A DNA stretch of 64,000 nucleotides. It comes from Flavimaricola marinus. GTDB lineage: Bacteria; Pseudomonadota; Alphaproteobacteria; Rhodobacterales; Rhodobacteraceae. Shown here piece after piece: positions 26,387 to 34,906 of this stretch (position 1 is the stretch's first letter; the number at the start of each line of letters is the position of its first letter). The notes beneath the pieces were generated by a model. It saw only the letters and a program-made list of their open reading frames with translations, was not told where the DNA came from and did not search any database. Location: the NCBI RefSeq assembly GCF_900184895.1, contig NZ_FXZK01000013.1:16723-80722 (forward strand), written 5' to 3'. The translations under genes and the position numbers were made by a program.

Positions 26387-27081
26387 CTCGTACTCTCAGG
26401 CGTGGATAAACATCCGAGTATGTATATCTAAAAACATCGAAAGACAAGCTTTGGGTCGTTCAAAGAACTCCCCTCATCTTCATTAGGGCAACGCAGGTTC
26501 TGCCCGTTAATTACTGTCCTATGGTGCATCAAATTTCGTCCATGAGTGGGCTTCCGCTACTTGGCATGATCTCCGATTGAATGGCAGTCATTCGTGGACG
26601 ACGACCTTCGCCCTCGATGTGGCCGGGTCGCATGAATCACATGTCTCTAAAGTCGTCGGTTCCTAATCAGTTGTCTTTGACTCCCCTCCCCTCCCCTGCC
26701 CCGCGGCGCTTCGTGTCCTGCGTGGCTGATATTCAGTCAGCTGCCTGGCTGCTGCGCATCGAGACGCAACCAATGAACGATTAGGGCGACGACAGAGGGT
26801 GGAAAGATCGGAGTTACTACGGTCGTCGGTTGCACTTCGACGTTTATCTCTAGGAACAATGCGAGGTTTGAAAGTCGTGTGGGTGGAAAGGAAAATGTAC
26901 AATGCTCGTTGTCACCACGTTTACAGGTGTAAACTCGGTCTAGATTGCGTTCGTCGATATAGTTCCAAAGCGCATGTTTAGACACTAAATAGAGGAAAAA
27001 TCTTGACTTAGGAGCGTGAATCGCTGCTTTTATCCTCAAGTGGCGTGAAAAAGGCCACATTTTGGAAATTGAGGCAACCAG
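26387..27081. other. Non-coding leader of repABC
   Basis: Nearly 700 bases without a supportable gene. Short open frames here lack ribosome sites and family features. It contains a C-rich tract (CTCCCCTCCCCTCCCCTGCC) at 26680-26700, one parS-like palindrome at 26919, and a candidate repA promoter near 27003 (TTGACT followed by TTTTAT). The base composition is clearly lower in GC than the catabolic operons. Confidence 0.5.
26919..26934. promoter_or_regulatory. parS-like palindrome 1
   Basis: GTTTACAGGTGTAAAC, 16 bases, perfect arms around a GG centre, about 150 bases before repA. Two more copies with the core TTTACA..TGTAAA lie inside repB. RepABC replicons carry such centromere-like sites bound by RepB. 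Confidence 0.7.
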
Positions 27082-28266
27082 ATGATTCCTGTGACACCAT
27101 TGGCAAATGAGCGCCCATCGGCACTTGCGACCGAGATATCCGAGCGGCTCAACGCCGCCATCAGGGAGCACCTGCTCTCTGCTTTTGCCCCAGACAATTC
27201 GAAAACGCTACGTTCTTTTTCGGCCCCAGAGACTGCTGAACTCTTGGGTGTGTCTGGGCAATTCATGCGAAAGGTCCACGCCGAAGGGACACTTCCGGAG
27301 CCCGAAGATATCCGGGGTGGCAGACGCTACTACACAGCCCAAGAGATTTGGGATGCCCGCGAAATCCTGGAAAAAACCTCTCGGAAGAAGGGGCGGTATA
27401 TGCCTCGCCGCTCTGGCGAGGAAAAGCTGCAGATTTTGCAGCTGATGAATTTTAAAGGCGGGTCAAGCAAAAGCACAACGAGCGTCCACCTCGCTCACTA
27501 CTTTGCTCTTCGGGGCTATCGGGTCTTGGCGTTGGACCTGGATCCGCAGGGGTCGCTCACATCAATGTGTGGGATTAGCCCCGAGATCGAGTTTGATGGA
27601 CTGACCGTTTATGATGCGATCCGCTACGATGATCCGGTCAGCATGGCAGACGTTGTCGTTCAGACATATTTTCCCGGGCTCTCGATTGCGCCTTCACGCT
27701 TGATGTTGTCTGAATTTGAGACGGAGTCGGCCGTTCATTCGAACCCGGACCAGCCATTCTTTACACGCATCCGAAACGCCTTGGCCCAGGTCGAGGATGA
27801 TTTTGATATTGTTCTCATGGATAGCCCGCCACAACTGGGTTTCTTGACCATTGCAGGGATGGCTGCCGCCAGCTCCCTGATCGTTCCTCTAACTCCATCG
27901 ATGTTAGATGTTTCTTCAACAGCTCAATTTCTCGAACTGGCTGGAGCTTACATGGGTGTGATCGAAGATGCTGGCGCATCTCTGCAGTATGATTTCTTTA
28001 AGTTTCTCATCACACGAGACGAACCAACGGACGTACCTTCTCAGCAGTTGACCTCTTTCATGCGGGCTCTGTTTCAAGACCGGGTCATGTCGGCAACTGC
28101 TTTGAAGAGCACAGCAATCAGTGATGCCACCATGCTCAAGCAGTCGATCTATGAGGTGGTGCGTTCGGAGATGACACGCGCCACATATGATCGGGCCAAG
28201 GGCTCGATGGATGCGGTTGGGCTCGAAGTGGAAACGATGATCCATCAATCGTGGGGGCGTAAGTAA
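27082..28266 (+). CDS. repA: RepA, ParA-type partition ATPase of a repABC replicon
   Basis: A 394-residue protein. The N-terminal 100 residues hold a helix-turn-helix (FSAPETAELLGVSGQFMRKV). The deviant Walker A motif KGGSSKST is at residues 125-132, followed by LDLDPQGS (motif A') and VLMDSPPQLG (Walker B region). Length and layout match RepA of alphaproteobacterial repABC plasmids. RepA with RepB segregates the plasmid and represses the operon. It overlaps repB by one base (TAATG), so translation is coupled. Confidence 0.95.
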   Translation: MIPVTPLANERPSALATEISERLNAAIREHLLSAFAPDNSKTLRSFSAPETAELLGVSGQFMRKVHAEGTLPEPEDIRGGRRYYTAQEIWDAREILEKTSRKKGRYMPRRSGEEKLQILQLMNFKGGSSKSTTSVHLAHYFALRGYRVLALDLDPQGSLTSMCGISPEIEFDGLTVYDAIRYDDPVSMADVVVQTYFPGLSIAPSRLMLSEFETESAVHSNPDQPFFTRIRNALAQVEDDFDIVLMDSPPQLGFLTIAGMAAASSLIVPLTPSMLDVSSTAQFLELAGAYMGVIEDAGASLQYDFFKFLITRDEPTDVPSQQLTSFMRALFQDRVMSATALKSTAISDATMLKQSIYEVVRSEMTRATYDRAKGSMDAVGLEVETMIHQSWGRK

Positions 28267-29237
28267 TGGCCAGGAAATCTCTTCGCGAAATGTCGGGAAT
28301 TGCCAACACAATCGCCCGTTCCGGCGGAGCACAGCCAGAGAGACCGCCAAAGGCCAGCGCTCCGGCTTTGGGGGCTCTTCAAGGCTCTTTGGCGTCTATT
28401 CGTGAGATTGATCCCAATCTGATCGACGATTGGGGCCCAGTAGACCGGCTTGAGGAGTTTACAGCTGTAAACGTCGAAGACGATGACGAGAGCTTCGAAC
28501 GACTTAAGAGCAGCATTCGCGAAGGCGGGCAGCAAGTGCCAATACTCGTTCGGCGGTCAAAAGTCGCAGAAGGGCGCTTTGAAGCAATCTACGGGAGGCG
28601 CCGTCTAAAGGCCTGCCGCGAACTCGGCATAAAGGTCCGTGCAAACGTCCAAGACATTGATGATGCGACGGCCTTGCTGGCGAAAGGATTGGAAAATGCT
28701 GCGCGCCGCAACCTGTCTTTCTACGAAAAAGCAAGGTTCGCCGAGGCCATCCAAAATGCCGGCCACGATGGAGCAACTGTTCGGCAGGTCCTAAACCTGT
28801 CGGCGTCAGGTCAGTCACACCTTACGAAGGTGACGCAAAATGTCCCAGTCAAGATCGGTGACCTCATTGGCGCGGCACCAAAGTCCGGGCGTCCGAGGTG
28901 GACCGAGTTGGCCGAGCTCTTTCTCTCTCGGAAGCTCACTGAACGTACGGCTCTCGATATCCTGGCTAAGATCAGGGCAACATCGAATTCAGATGAGCGC
29001 CTTGAATCGCTCATTAAGGAAGCGACTAAGCGCGGCGCGAAGAACTCGCGCGAAACTCGGGAGATCACGCCCATAGAGGGCGTTACGATCAAAACTGGTC
29101 GCGCAACACTGTCACTTTCGGTGAAGAAGTCTGGCGCAAACGCTGAGTTTGCAACCTGGCTTGAGAGCAATCTCGCGGAAATAATCAAGCAATCCTATGC
29201 CGAATTTACAGATGTAAATTCAGTGGATGACAACTGA
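28266..29237 (+). CDS. repB: RepB, ParB-type centromere-binding protein
   Basis: A 323-residue protein. The ParB N-terminal region spans about residues 60-150 (GQQVPILVRRSK, YGRRRLKACRELGIKV, LLAKGLENAARRNLSFYEKA), followed by a helix-turn-helix around VRQVLNLSASGQSHLTKV. It binds parS and recruits RepA. Two parS-like palindromes lie within its own coding sequence, at codon 64 and near its 3' end. Length is typical for the family. Confidence 0.95.
   Translation: MARKSLREMSGIANTIARSGGAQPERPPKASAPALGALQGSLASIREIDPNLIDDWGPVDRLEEFTAVNVEDDDESFERLKSSIREGGQQVPILVRRSKVAEGRFEAIYGRRRLKACRELGIKVRANVQDIDDATALLAKGLENAARRNLSFYEKARFAEAIQNAGHDGATVRQVLNLSASGQSHLTKVTQNVPVKIGDLIGAAPKSGRPRWTELAELFLSRKLTERTALDILAKIRATSNSDERLESLIKEATKRGAKNSRETREITPIEGVTIKTGRATLSLSVKKSGANAEFATWLESNLAEIIKQSYAEFTDVNSVDDN
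28457..28472. promoter_or_regulatory. parS-like palindrome 2 (inside repB)
   Basis: GTTTACAGCTGTAAAC is a perfect 16-base palindrome within the repB reading frame. It differs from the copy at 26919 only at the centre. Confidence 0.75.
29203..29220. promoter_or_regulatory. parS-like palindrome 3 (3' end of repB)
   Basis: AATTTACAGATGTAAATT has perfect eight-base arms around GA. The TTTACA..TGTAAA core is the same as in the two other copies; only the outer base pairs differ. Confidence 0.65.
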
Positions 29238-29265
29238 GGACGAGCAGAAAGGAGGAACGGCAAAC

Positions 29266-29329
29266 AAAGAAAACCCCCGAAACCGGAGCTTCGAGGGCTG
29301 CTGCGCAGAGCGCAGTTCTTAGATTAGAC
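29266..29329 (-). ncRNA. Candidate antisense RNA (ctRNA) of repABC
   Basis: On the minus strand between repB and repC, TTGTGT (29364-29359) and TAGATT (29341-29336) are spaced by 17 bases and form a good promoter. About 60 bases further on, a hairpin (CCCTCGAA ... TTCGGGGG) is followed by TTTTCTTT, a factor-independent terminator. All known repABC replicons encode a small antisense RNA here that inhibits repC expression and sets incompatibility. The transcript ends given are estimates. Confidence 0.65.
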
Positions 29330-29477
29330 ACCTAGAATCTAGCAGCCAACGAATCACCACACAAGAGAAAACGCTTCTGAGCGAACGGGATTTCTTTGTC
29401 GCTGACATAAAATGACAAAAATCAATGATGCTCCACATGGAGCGACTGAGACAGTCTTGCCTCAGAAGGCTGGAGGT

Positions 29478-30773
29478 ATGTCCAATATCAACCAACCCTC
29501 GGGGTGGCGCAAAGCGACGGCCGGACTGGCGGTTGCTGAACAGCACGCACAAGCTGGTGAACGAGCAAACGTGCCCAAGGCACAGGCCTTTGTCGCCGTG
29601 AAACGCGTTGGTGCGCATATTGGCCTCAAGGCTGGCGACATGCTGGTTCTCGACACGCTTGGGGCCTTCACACAGGCCCAGGACTGGGAAGAGGGACAGC
29701 GTCCGATCGTCTGGGCCTCCAATTCTTATCTGATGGAGCAAACAGGCTTCTCGCTCTCGGCGCTCAAGCGCCACGCGCGGCGTCTGGCCGAGATCGGTGT
29801 GATTGCCTTCAAGGACAGCCCTAATGGCAAGCGGTGGGGCCACAGGGACGCTGACGGCCGTATCATCGAGGCCTACGGCTTTGATTTGTCGCCGCTATCG
29901 GCCCGCGCCGAAGAGTTTGAGCAGCTGCATGCTGAACTGCAGGCTGAACGTGAACTCTGCCAGCGCCTGAAGCGCCAGATCACAGTTGCGCGCCGAATGA
30001 TCCGTGCGAGGATCGAAGCGGCCCTCAGCGGTGCTCTGAGAGGCCCTTGGACACAGCTCTCAAGCCTCTTTGAGGATCTTCTGGACCGCCTGCCACGCCG
30101 GAACACGGCCTCTGAGACGCTTGCGCGGCTTCTGGCATGGTTCAGGGAGCTTCAGGAGCGTGTCGAAGTGACCTATCTCAAGGCATTTCGAGTGGATGAC
30201 GTTGTGGAAAACACCGCCGAATCCACCGAACAAGTCAGTGAAAAGACTCAAGAAATGGACCCCAGGGAGGTCATTTCTGAACCTCATATACTAACTACAA
30301 AGCAACTTAATCCTGTAACCTGTAATCGCTCAGAAACTGAGCAAACGGCGGCCGTGGTGCCAAATACGCCACCGGAAGAGAAGGTGGATAGGGAGCTGGA
30401 AGACTGGGTGGTTGAAACACGTAAGAAACGTGGTGCCGCGCTCGATTTGCCAACCGTGATGCAGGCCTGTCCTGAATTCGCGTCCTGGGCACGCAATATG
30501 GGCGGGTATTTGAAGGATTGGGGAGATCTTCATCGCGTTGTCGGGCAGCTCAGGCCGATGATTGGTGTCTCAGAGCACGCTTGGAACCTCGCACAGGACC
30601 GTCTCGGTCCCCAGATCGCGACAGCAGCGCTCGTTCTCACGTTTGACAAGCATTGTGCCGGCGAAGTGGCGTCTCCGGGTGGATATCTGCGGGGTATGGT
30701 CGAGAAGGCCGGGGCAGGGGAGCTGCATCTGGAGCGCAGTTTCTATGGCCGGTTGAGCGGACAGGCGGCGTAA
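29478..30773 (+). CDS. repC: RepC, replication initiator of a repABC replicon
   Basis: A 431-residue initiator. The start MSNINQPSGWRKATAGLAVA is typical of rhodobacteral RepC; an in-frame ATG at 29412 lacks a ribosome site and adds 22 unusual residues. Conserved parts include DWEEGQRPIVWASNSYLMEQ, FKDSPNGKRWGHRD and EAYGFDLSPLSARAEEF, and the C-terminal APGGYL-like ASPGGYLRGMVEKAGAGELHLERS. The origin of replication in this family lies within repC, so oriV is expected here. The middle, residues about 245-330, is a poorly conserved linker. Confidence 0.93.
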   Translation: MSNINQPSGWRKATAGLAVAEQHAQAGERANVPKAQAFVAVKRVGAHIGLKAGDMLVLDTLGAFTQAQDWEEGQRPIVWASNSYLMEQTGFSLSALKRHARRLAEIGVIAFKDSPNGKRWGHRDADGRIIEAYGFDLSPLSARAEEFEQLHAELQAERELCQRLKRQITVARRMIRARIEAALSGALRGPWTQLSSLFEDLLDRLPRRNTASETLARLLAWFRELQERVEVTYLKAFRVDDVVENTAESTEQVSEKTQEMDPREVISEPHILTTKQLNPVTCNRSETEQTAAVVPNTPPEEKVDRELEDWVVETRKKRGAALDLPTVMQACPEFASWARNMGGYLKDWGDLHRVVGQLRPMIGVSEHAWNLAQDRLGPQIATAALVLTFDKHCAGEVASPGGYLRGMVEKAGAGELHLERSFYGRLSGQAA

Positions 30774-30820
30774 TGGGAAGTGAAGCAGTTGTCCTGCGTT
30801 TGACCTTCCAGATCGGGTAT

Positions 30821-30901
30821 GCGGAGATTGTCGCCCTTATTCTCCGCGCCTTCTGCGGTGTTTGTCGTTGTCTTGCGGAGATTGTGCCGTATAATCTCCG
30901 C
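30821..30901 (+). promoter_or_regulatory. Promoter with two 27-base inverted-repeat operators of the Fic gene
   Basis: Two inverted repeats of identical 27-base length, 30821-30847 and 30875-30901, both start GCGGAGATTGT and end TCTCCGC, and their starts are 54 bases apart. The second overlaps a near-ideal promoter, TTGTCT (30868-30873), 16-base spacer, TATAAT (30890-30895). Repressor binding at the second site would block RNA polymerase. The downstream Fic protein has a C-terminal winged-helix-like end, so autoregulation is the simplest reading. Confidence 0.75.
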
Positions 30902-30917
30902 AAGGAATGCGTAAAAT

Positions 30918-32012
30918 ATGACTTACATTCACGAACACCCTGATTGGCCCCAGTTTACCTGGGATAAGGCCAAACTGTCGTCACAACTTGCTGCGGTCCG
31001 TCACCGCCAAGGCAAACTCTTGGGGCGCATGGAGGGTCTTGGCTTCGATCTTCGCAACGAGGCGATACTTAGAACACTAACCAATGATGTCGTCAAAAGC
31101 AGTGAGATCGAGGGGGAGACGCTCGACAAGGATCAGGTTCGCTCATCTATCGCAAAGCGGTTGGGTCTGGAAATTGGCGGACTGATCCCGTCTGATCGCC
31201 ATGTTGATGGTGTCGTCGAGATGATGCTGGACGCGACCCAAGCGTATGACCAGCCATTGGATGCGGAGCGTCTGTTTGGCTGGCATGCGGCTCTCTTTCC
31301 GACCGGGCGAAGCGGAATGACCCGGATCAGGGTGGGAAATTGGCGTGACGGTCCCATGGAGGTTGTATCCGGACCCTATGGCCGCGAACGCGTGCATTTT
31401 GAGGGGCCAGATGCCGTGCGGCTGGATGCTGAGATGGCGCGGTTCTTGACCTGGTTCAATCAGTCCCCTGATACGGATCCCGTCATTCATGCCGCCATCG
31501 CCCATCTGTGGTTTGTCACCATACACCCGTTCGATGATGGCAATGGGCGCATTGCGCGCGCGATCGCAGACATGGCCTTGGCGCGATCGGAAGGCAGCGC
31601 GCAGCGGTTCTACAGTATGTCGACGCAAATTCGGCAGGAGCGGAACGCTTATTATGATATGCTTGAGACGACACAAAAAGAGGGGCTTGATGTCACGGCG
31701 TGGCTTGTTTGGTTTCTGGCTTGCCTGGACCGCGCATTCGATGGCGCAGAGATCATACTTGAGGCCGTGTTCCAGAAGGCGCGGTTCTGGGAGAAATATG
31801 GAACGGCGAACATGAATGACCGCCAGCGGGACATGCTCAATCTCCTGCTGGATGGGTTCGACGGAAAGCTCACGACGTCGAAGTACGCGAAGATCGAAAA
31901 ATGCTCACAAGACACGGCCTATCGCGACATCCTTGATCTGATCGACTTGGGCGCCTTGGAGAAAGATGAGGCTGGTGGGCGTAGTACCAGTTATTCCCTG
32001 ACGGAGATGTAA
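30918..32012 (+). CDS. Fic-domain protein (AMP transferase) with C-terminal winged helix
   Basis: A 364-residue Fic protein. The catalytic loop HPFDDGNGRIAR is at residues 203-214 and is a full HPFx(D/E)GNGR match, so AMP transfer activity is likely. The N-terminal inhibitory helix VVKSSEIEGE at 58-67 carries the (S/T)xxxE(G/N) motif of class II Fic proteins, in which a Glu blocks ATP. The N terminus (WPQFTWDKAKLSSQLAAVRH) is DUF4172-like. The last 60 residues (TTSKYAKIEKCSQDTAYRDI) resemble a winged helix. ATG at 30918 follows AAGGAA. No separate antitoxin is present, as expected for class II. Target unknown. Confidence 0.9.
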   Translation: MTYIHEHPDWPQFTWDKAKLSSQLAAVRHRQGKLLGRMEGLGFDLRNEAILRTLTNDVVKSSEIEGETLDKDQVRSSIAKRLGLEIGGLIPSDRHVDGVVEMMLDATQAYDQPLDAERLFGWHAALFPTGRSGMTRIRVGNWRDGPMEVVSGPYGRERVHFEGPDAVRLDAEMARFLTWFNQSPDTDPVIHAAIAHLWFVTIHPFDDGNGRIARAIADMALARSEGSAQRFYSMSTQIRQERNAYYDMLETTQKEGLDVTAWLVWFLACLDRAFDGAEIILEAVFQKARFWEKYGTANMNDRQRDMLNLLLDGFDGKLTTSKYAKIEKCSQDTAYRDILDLIDLGALEKDEAGGRSTSYSLTEM

Positions 32013-32263
32013 AGAGGCTTGACACTTCCGGTGCTCAAGACACGGCCAGCATTGATTTTTCTGGCAACCACCAGAGACAACTGCCGATTTGTGCTTTTCT
32101 CTAAATCGTTGATGTAGATTGAGAAGTTAGACGATGCGGGCAAGGCTCTGGCAATCTCGGGATACAATGAAGGCTTGCTGCGTTAAATCACAGCGGTTCT
32201 GATTTATTCTCCTGAGAACCTTCTATTTGAGGTTAGTCTGTTCCCAGACAAAAGAGACGAACG

Positions 32264-33787
32264 ATGAAGAGAAGCGAATACAGCGATGAAAGCATCATTG
32301 CGGCCTATGCGTCTGGCGACGTGGCAGCGGGCAACGCCTTGTTCGAAGCCGCGGGCGGAGAGCATTTCGTCTTTCACTTCGGCTACGACGCGCTCGGGCA
32401 GGTTCTGTCGGCTATGCCACAGGACCATTGGCGCCATCATGAGCCGACCCTGTGCGCCCTTGCGTTGTATTTGTCCAAACACGGCAATGCCGCGCGGGCG
32501 CAGGCGCACCTGAATGATCACGACCTGTCATTCAAGAAAACTTTCCGATTCTACGTGTTCGAGCTGCTGGTCGCAATTCATCTTGGGGACCCCATTAAGA
32601 CGGAAGATATCGAGCGCTGGACCTTGCTGGAACGCAGGCTGCCAATTTCACAGCCGCTGACCCAAGGGCTTTATTGCAATGCGATGTTGTCGATCCTAGT
32701 GCGGGCAGGGCGGTTGCAGGACGCGCGATCGTTCGGGATGCGGGCGATTTCAGCCTATCAGGCGGCGAACCATTGTTATCTGGAACACTTCATTCACCTT
32801 CATTTGGCCGATCTGTCGATCATGGAGGGGCATTTGCGGCGGGGGCGGCGGCACCGAAAGACGGCCCAGGCCTGTCTTGATGCCTGGGGCGAAACATATG
32901 CGAACGAGTTGGAAATTGCCGAAATCGTGGACCTGACGCTCGATTACGAGACCGGCAAGTTCGCCCATATACCGGCGCAATCGGCACGGCTTCGCCGTTC
33001 GCTCGTCAAGGGAGACAGCTGGGCCGAAATCTTCAACCAACTGGGGCGGATCACAGTGATGTCGGTGTTCTTCACAGCAGGGCGGGCGGCGGCGCTGAGC
33101 GAGCTGGAGATGTATCAAGCGGATTATGCGCAGCGCCACGGGCGACTGTCGGATGCGCTGGCCTTGCTGGAGATCGAGATTGACCGGTTGGATCATCTGC
33201 TGGGCGGTGCGCAACAGAGGGTGGCACAACTTGATACGGAAAACCTGTCCGGTCCGATCGGCACCGTTCTGCTGGGTGCGGTGCACGCAACTTTTGAGGA
33301 AGCGGGCGAACAGATCGGCGAGGTCTCCGGGCCGCGGGCGCAATTGAACGCCATTCTGCGACAAGCCTGTGGAAAGGATGCACAGACGCGGCGACGGCTG
33401 GTCGAACAGGCGTTCTGGCTGGCAGTTCAGGAGGGCCATGCCGCCCCGTTCCTGGAGAACCGCGATGTGTTGTCAGGGCTGGGTCCGCGCCTGTCCAGTG
33501 CGCGATTTGCGCGCGGGCATGTGCAACTTGCACGGATGGTTCGCGCCACTCTGCGGACTGTGAAGGAATGCTACTGGTTGCCGTCTACAATGAAGGTTCT
33601 TGGCATAAACCAACGTCAGCTACAGGTGATCACCGCGCTACAATCGGGCGCAACCAACAAGGAAATCGGGCGCCTATTGGGGTTGAGCGAGGCGGCGGTC
33701 AAGTATCACCTTGCAAATCTGTACCGCGCAACGGGAACCAACAGGAGAGGTCAGTTACTTGAAAAAATTGGGAAATTAACAGTTTAA
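32264..33787 (+). CDS. LuxR-type transcriptional regulator
   Basis: A 507-residue protein. The last 65 residues are a LuxR helix-turn-helix (LGINQRQLQVITALQSGATN, KEIGRLLGLSEAAVKYHLAN). The long N-terminal region is helix-rich (for example RLQDARSFGMRAISAYQAAN, CYLEHFIHLHLADLSIMEGH) and resembles the TPR-like sensor of MalT-type regulators, but no Walker A motif was found. It precedes the peptide-type ABC transporter operon by 96 bases on the same strand and is its probable activator. An AGGTTAGT/ACTAACCT element lies before both this gene and the operon. Confidence 0.82.
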   Translation: MKRSEYSDESIIAAYASGDVAAGNALFEAAGGEHFVFHFGYDALGQVLSAMPQDHWRHHEPTLCALALYLSKHGNAARAQAHLNDHDLSFKKTFRFYVFELLVAIHLGDPIKTEDIERWTLLERRLPISQPLTQGLYCNAMLSILVRAGRLQDARSFGMRAISAYQAANHCYLEHFIHLHLADLSIMEGHLRRGRRHRKTAQACLDAWGETYANELEIAEIVDLTLDYETGKFAHIPAQSARLRRSLVKGDSWAEIFNQLGRITVMSVFFTAGRAAALSELEMYQADYAQRHGRLSDALALLEIEIDRLDHLLGGAQQRVAQLDTENLSGPIGTVLLGAVHATFEEAGEQIGEVSGPRAQLNAILRQACGKDAQTRRRLVEQAFWLAVQEGHAAPFLENRDVLSGLGPRLSSARFARGHVQLARMVRATLRTVKECYWLPSTMKVLGINQRQLQVITALQSGATNKEIGRLLGLSEAAVKYHLANLYRATGTNRRGQLLEKIGKLTV

Positions 33788-33804
33788 CCAAAATACTATC
33801 CTTT

Positions 33805-33824
33805 TTAGGTCGAAACTAACCTAA
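33805..33824. promoter_or_regulatory. Inverted repeat before the transporter operon
   Basis: TTAGGT and ACCTAA arms are separated by eight bases, 60 bases before the first permease gene. ACTAACCT inside it recurs in inverted form (AGGTTAGT) at 32230-32237, ahead of the LuxR gene. Candidate binding site for that regulator; weak evidence. Confidence 0.35.
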
Positions 33825-33883
33825 TTTTGAATCCGCGGCCCCGCAGTTGTGCCGCTAGGCTTTCCGCAGGGGGAACTTGGCAC

Positions 33884-34906
33884 ATGGTGCTTTATCTGCT
33901 TCGTCGGGCTGCATCCTTACTTTTGGTCCTGTTCGGTCTGGCGATCCTGATTTTTGTGATTGCCCGCGTTGTGCCGGGCGACCCGGCGCGTATCGCGCTG
34001 GGGCCGATGGCGACACCCGAACAGGTTTTGGAGTTGCGCACGGAGATGGGGCTGGATCAGCCCTTTCTTGTGCAACTTGGCACCTACCTGTCCGGTCTGG
34101 CACAGGGCGATCTGGGAAAGTCCCTGCTGACGTCGCGCCCGGTGATGGACGACATTCTGGCGGCACTGCCTGCTACGTTCGAACTGGTGTTGTTCACGAT
34201 CATCCTGCAAATCGTCATCTCGATCCCGCTGGGCATTCTTGCGGCGGTCTATCGCAATACGTGGATCGACAACGTCACACGAGTGATTTCGTTGATCGGC
34301 GTTGTGACGCCCGGCTTTGTTCTGGCGATCCTGTTGCAACTGGTCGCGGCCTTCTACCTTGGCTTTTTCCCGATCACGGGGCGGTTGGACCCTTCCATCG
34401 CATTTGATGCGGACATCACGGGGCTTTTGTTGGTCGATGGCACCCTGAAAGGGCGCTGGGATGTGGTGGCCGATGCAATCCGGCACCTGATCCTGCCCTC
34501 CATCGCGCTGGCCATGGCGGGCATCGGGCAGGTCGTGCGCATCACGCGCTCTGCCATGATCGAGGTTGCAAGCCGAGACTTTATCGAAGCCTCCCGCGCC
34601 TATGGCATTCCCGAACGCGTGGTGCGATTCCGCTATATGCTGCGGGTAGCCTCTGTTGCGCCACTGACGATCCTTGGGCTGGAGTTCGCATCGCTGATCG
34701 GCAACGCCTTTATCGTCGAATTCGTGTTCTCATGGCCAGGCATCGCCAGCTACGGCGTGCGCACGATCCTGCAAAAAGACCTGAATGCAGTGATCGGCGT
34801 GGTGCTGGTGTCCGGCGTGTTCTTCGTGATCGCCAATCTGGTGATTGACATCGTTCTTGGCCTTCTGGATCCACGTCACAGGCTGCGCGAAGGAGGAAGA
34901 AAATGA
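33884..34906 (+). CDS. Dipeptide/oligopeptide-type ABC transporter permease (DppB/OppB-like)
   Basis: A 340-residue membrane protein. The N terminus LYLLRRAASLLLVLFGLAIL and the VVPGDPAR motif, then LGLDQP-like MGLDQPFLVQLGTYL, are hallmarks of DppB. The EAA loop is SRDFIEASRAYGIPERVVRF. ATG at 33884 starts the usual membrane segment; the frame upstream is not conserved. It overlaps the next permease gene by four bases. Substrate may be a hydantoin or modified dipeptide, judging by the enzymes downstream. Confidence 0.93.
   Translation: MVLYLLRRAASLLLVLFGLAILIFVIARVVPGDPARIALGPMATPEQVLELRTEMGLDQPFLVQLGTYLSGLAQGDLGKSLLTSRPVMDDILAALPATFELVLFTIILQIVISIPLGILAAVYRNTWIDNVTRVISLIGVVTPGFVLAILLQLVAAFYLGFFPITGRLDPSIAFDADITGLLLVDGTLKGRWDVVADAIRHLILPSIALAMAGIGQVVRITRSAMIEVASRDFIEASRAYGIPERVVRFRYMLRVASVAPLTILGLEFASLIGNAFIVEFVFSWPGIASYGVRTILQKDLNAVIGVVLVSGVFFVIANLVIDIVLGLLDPRHRLREGGRK

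Noticed and set aside
26680..26705. C-rich tract as a quadruplex or origin element
   Set aside because: Only short CCCCT runs, no iteron pattern; origin of repABC replicons is expected inside repC.
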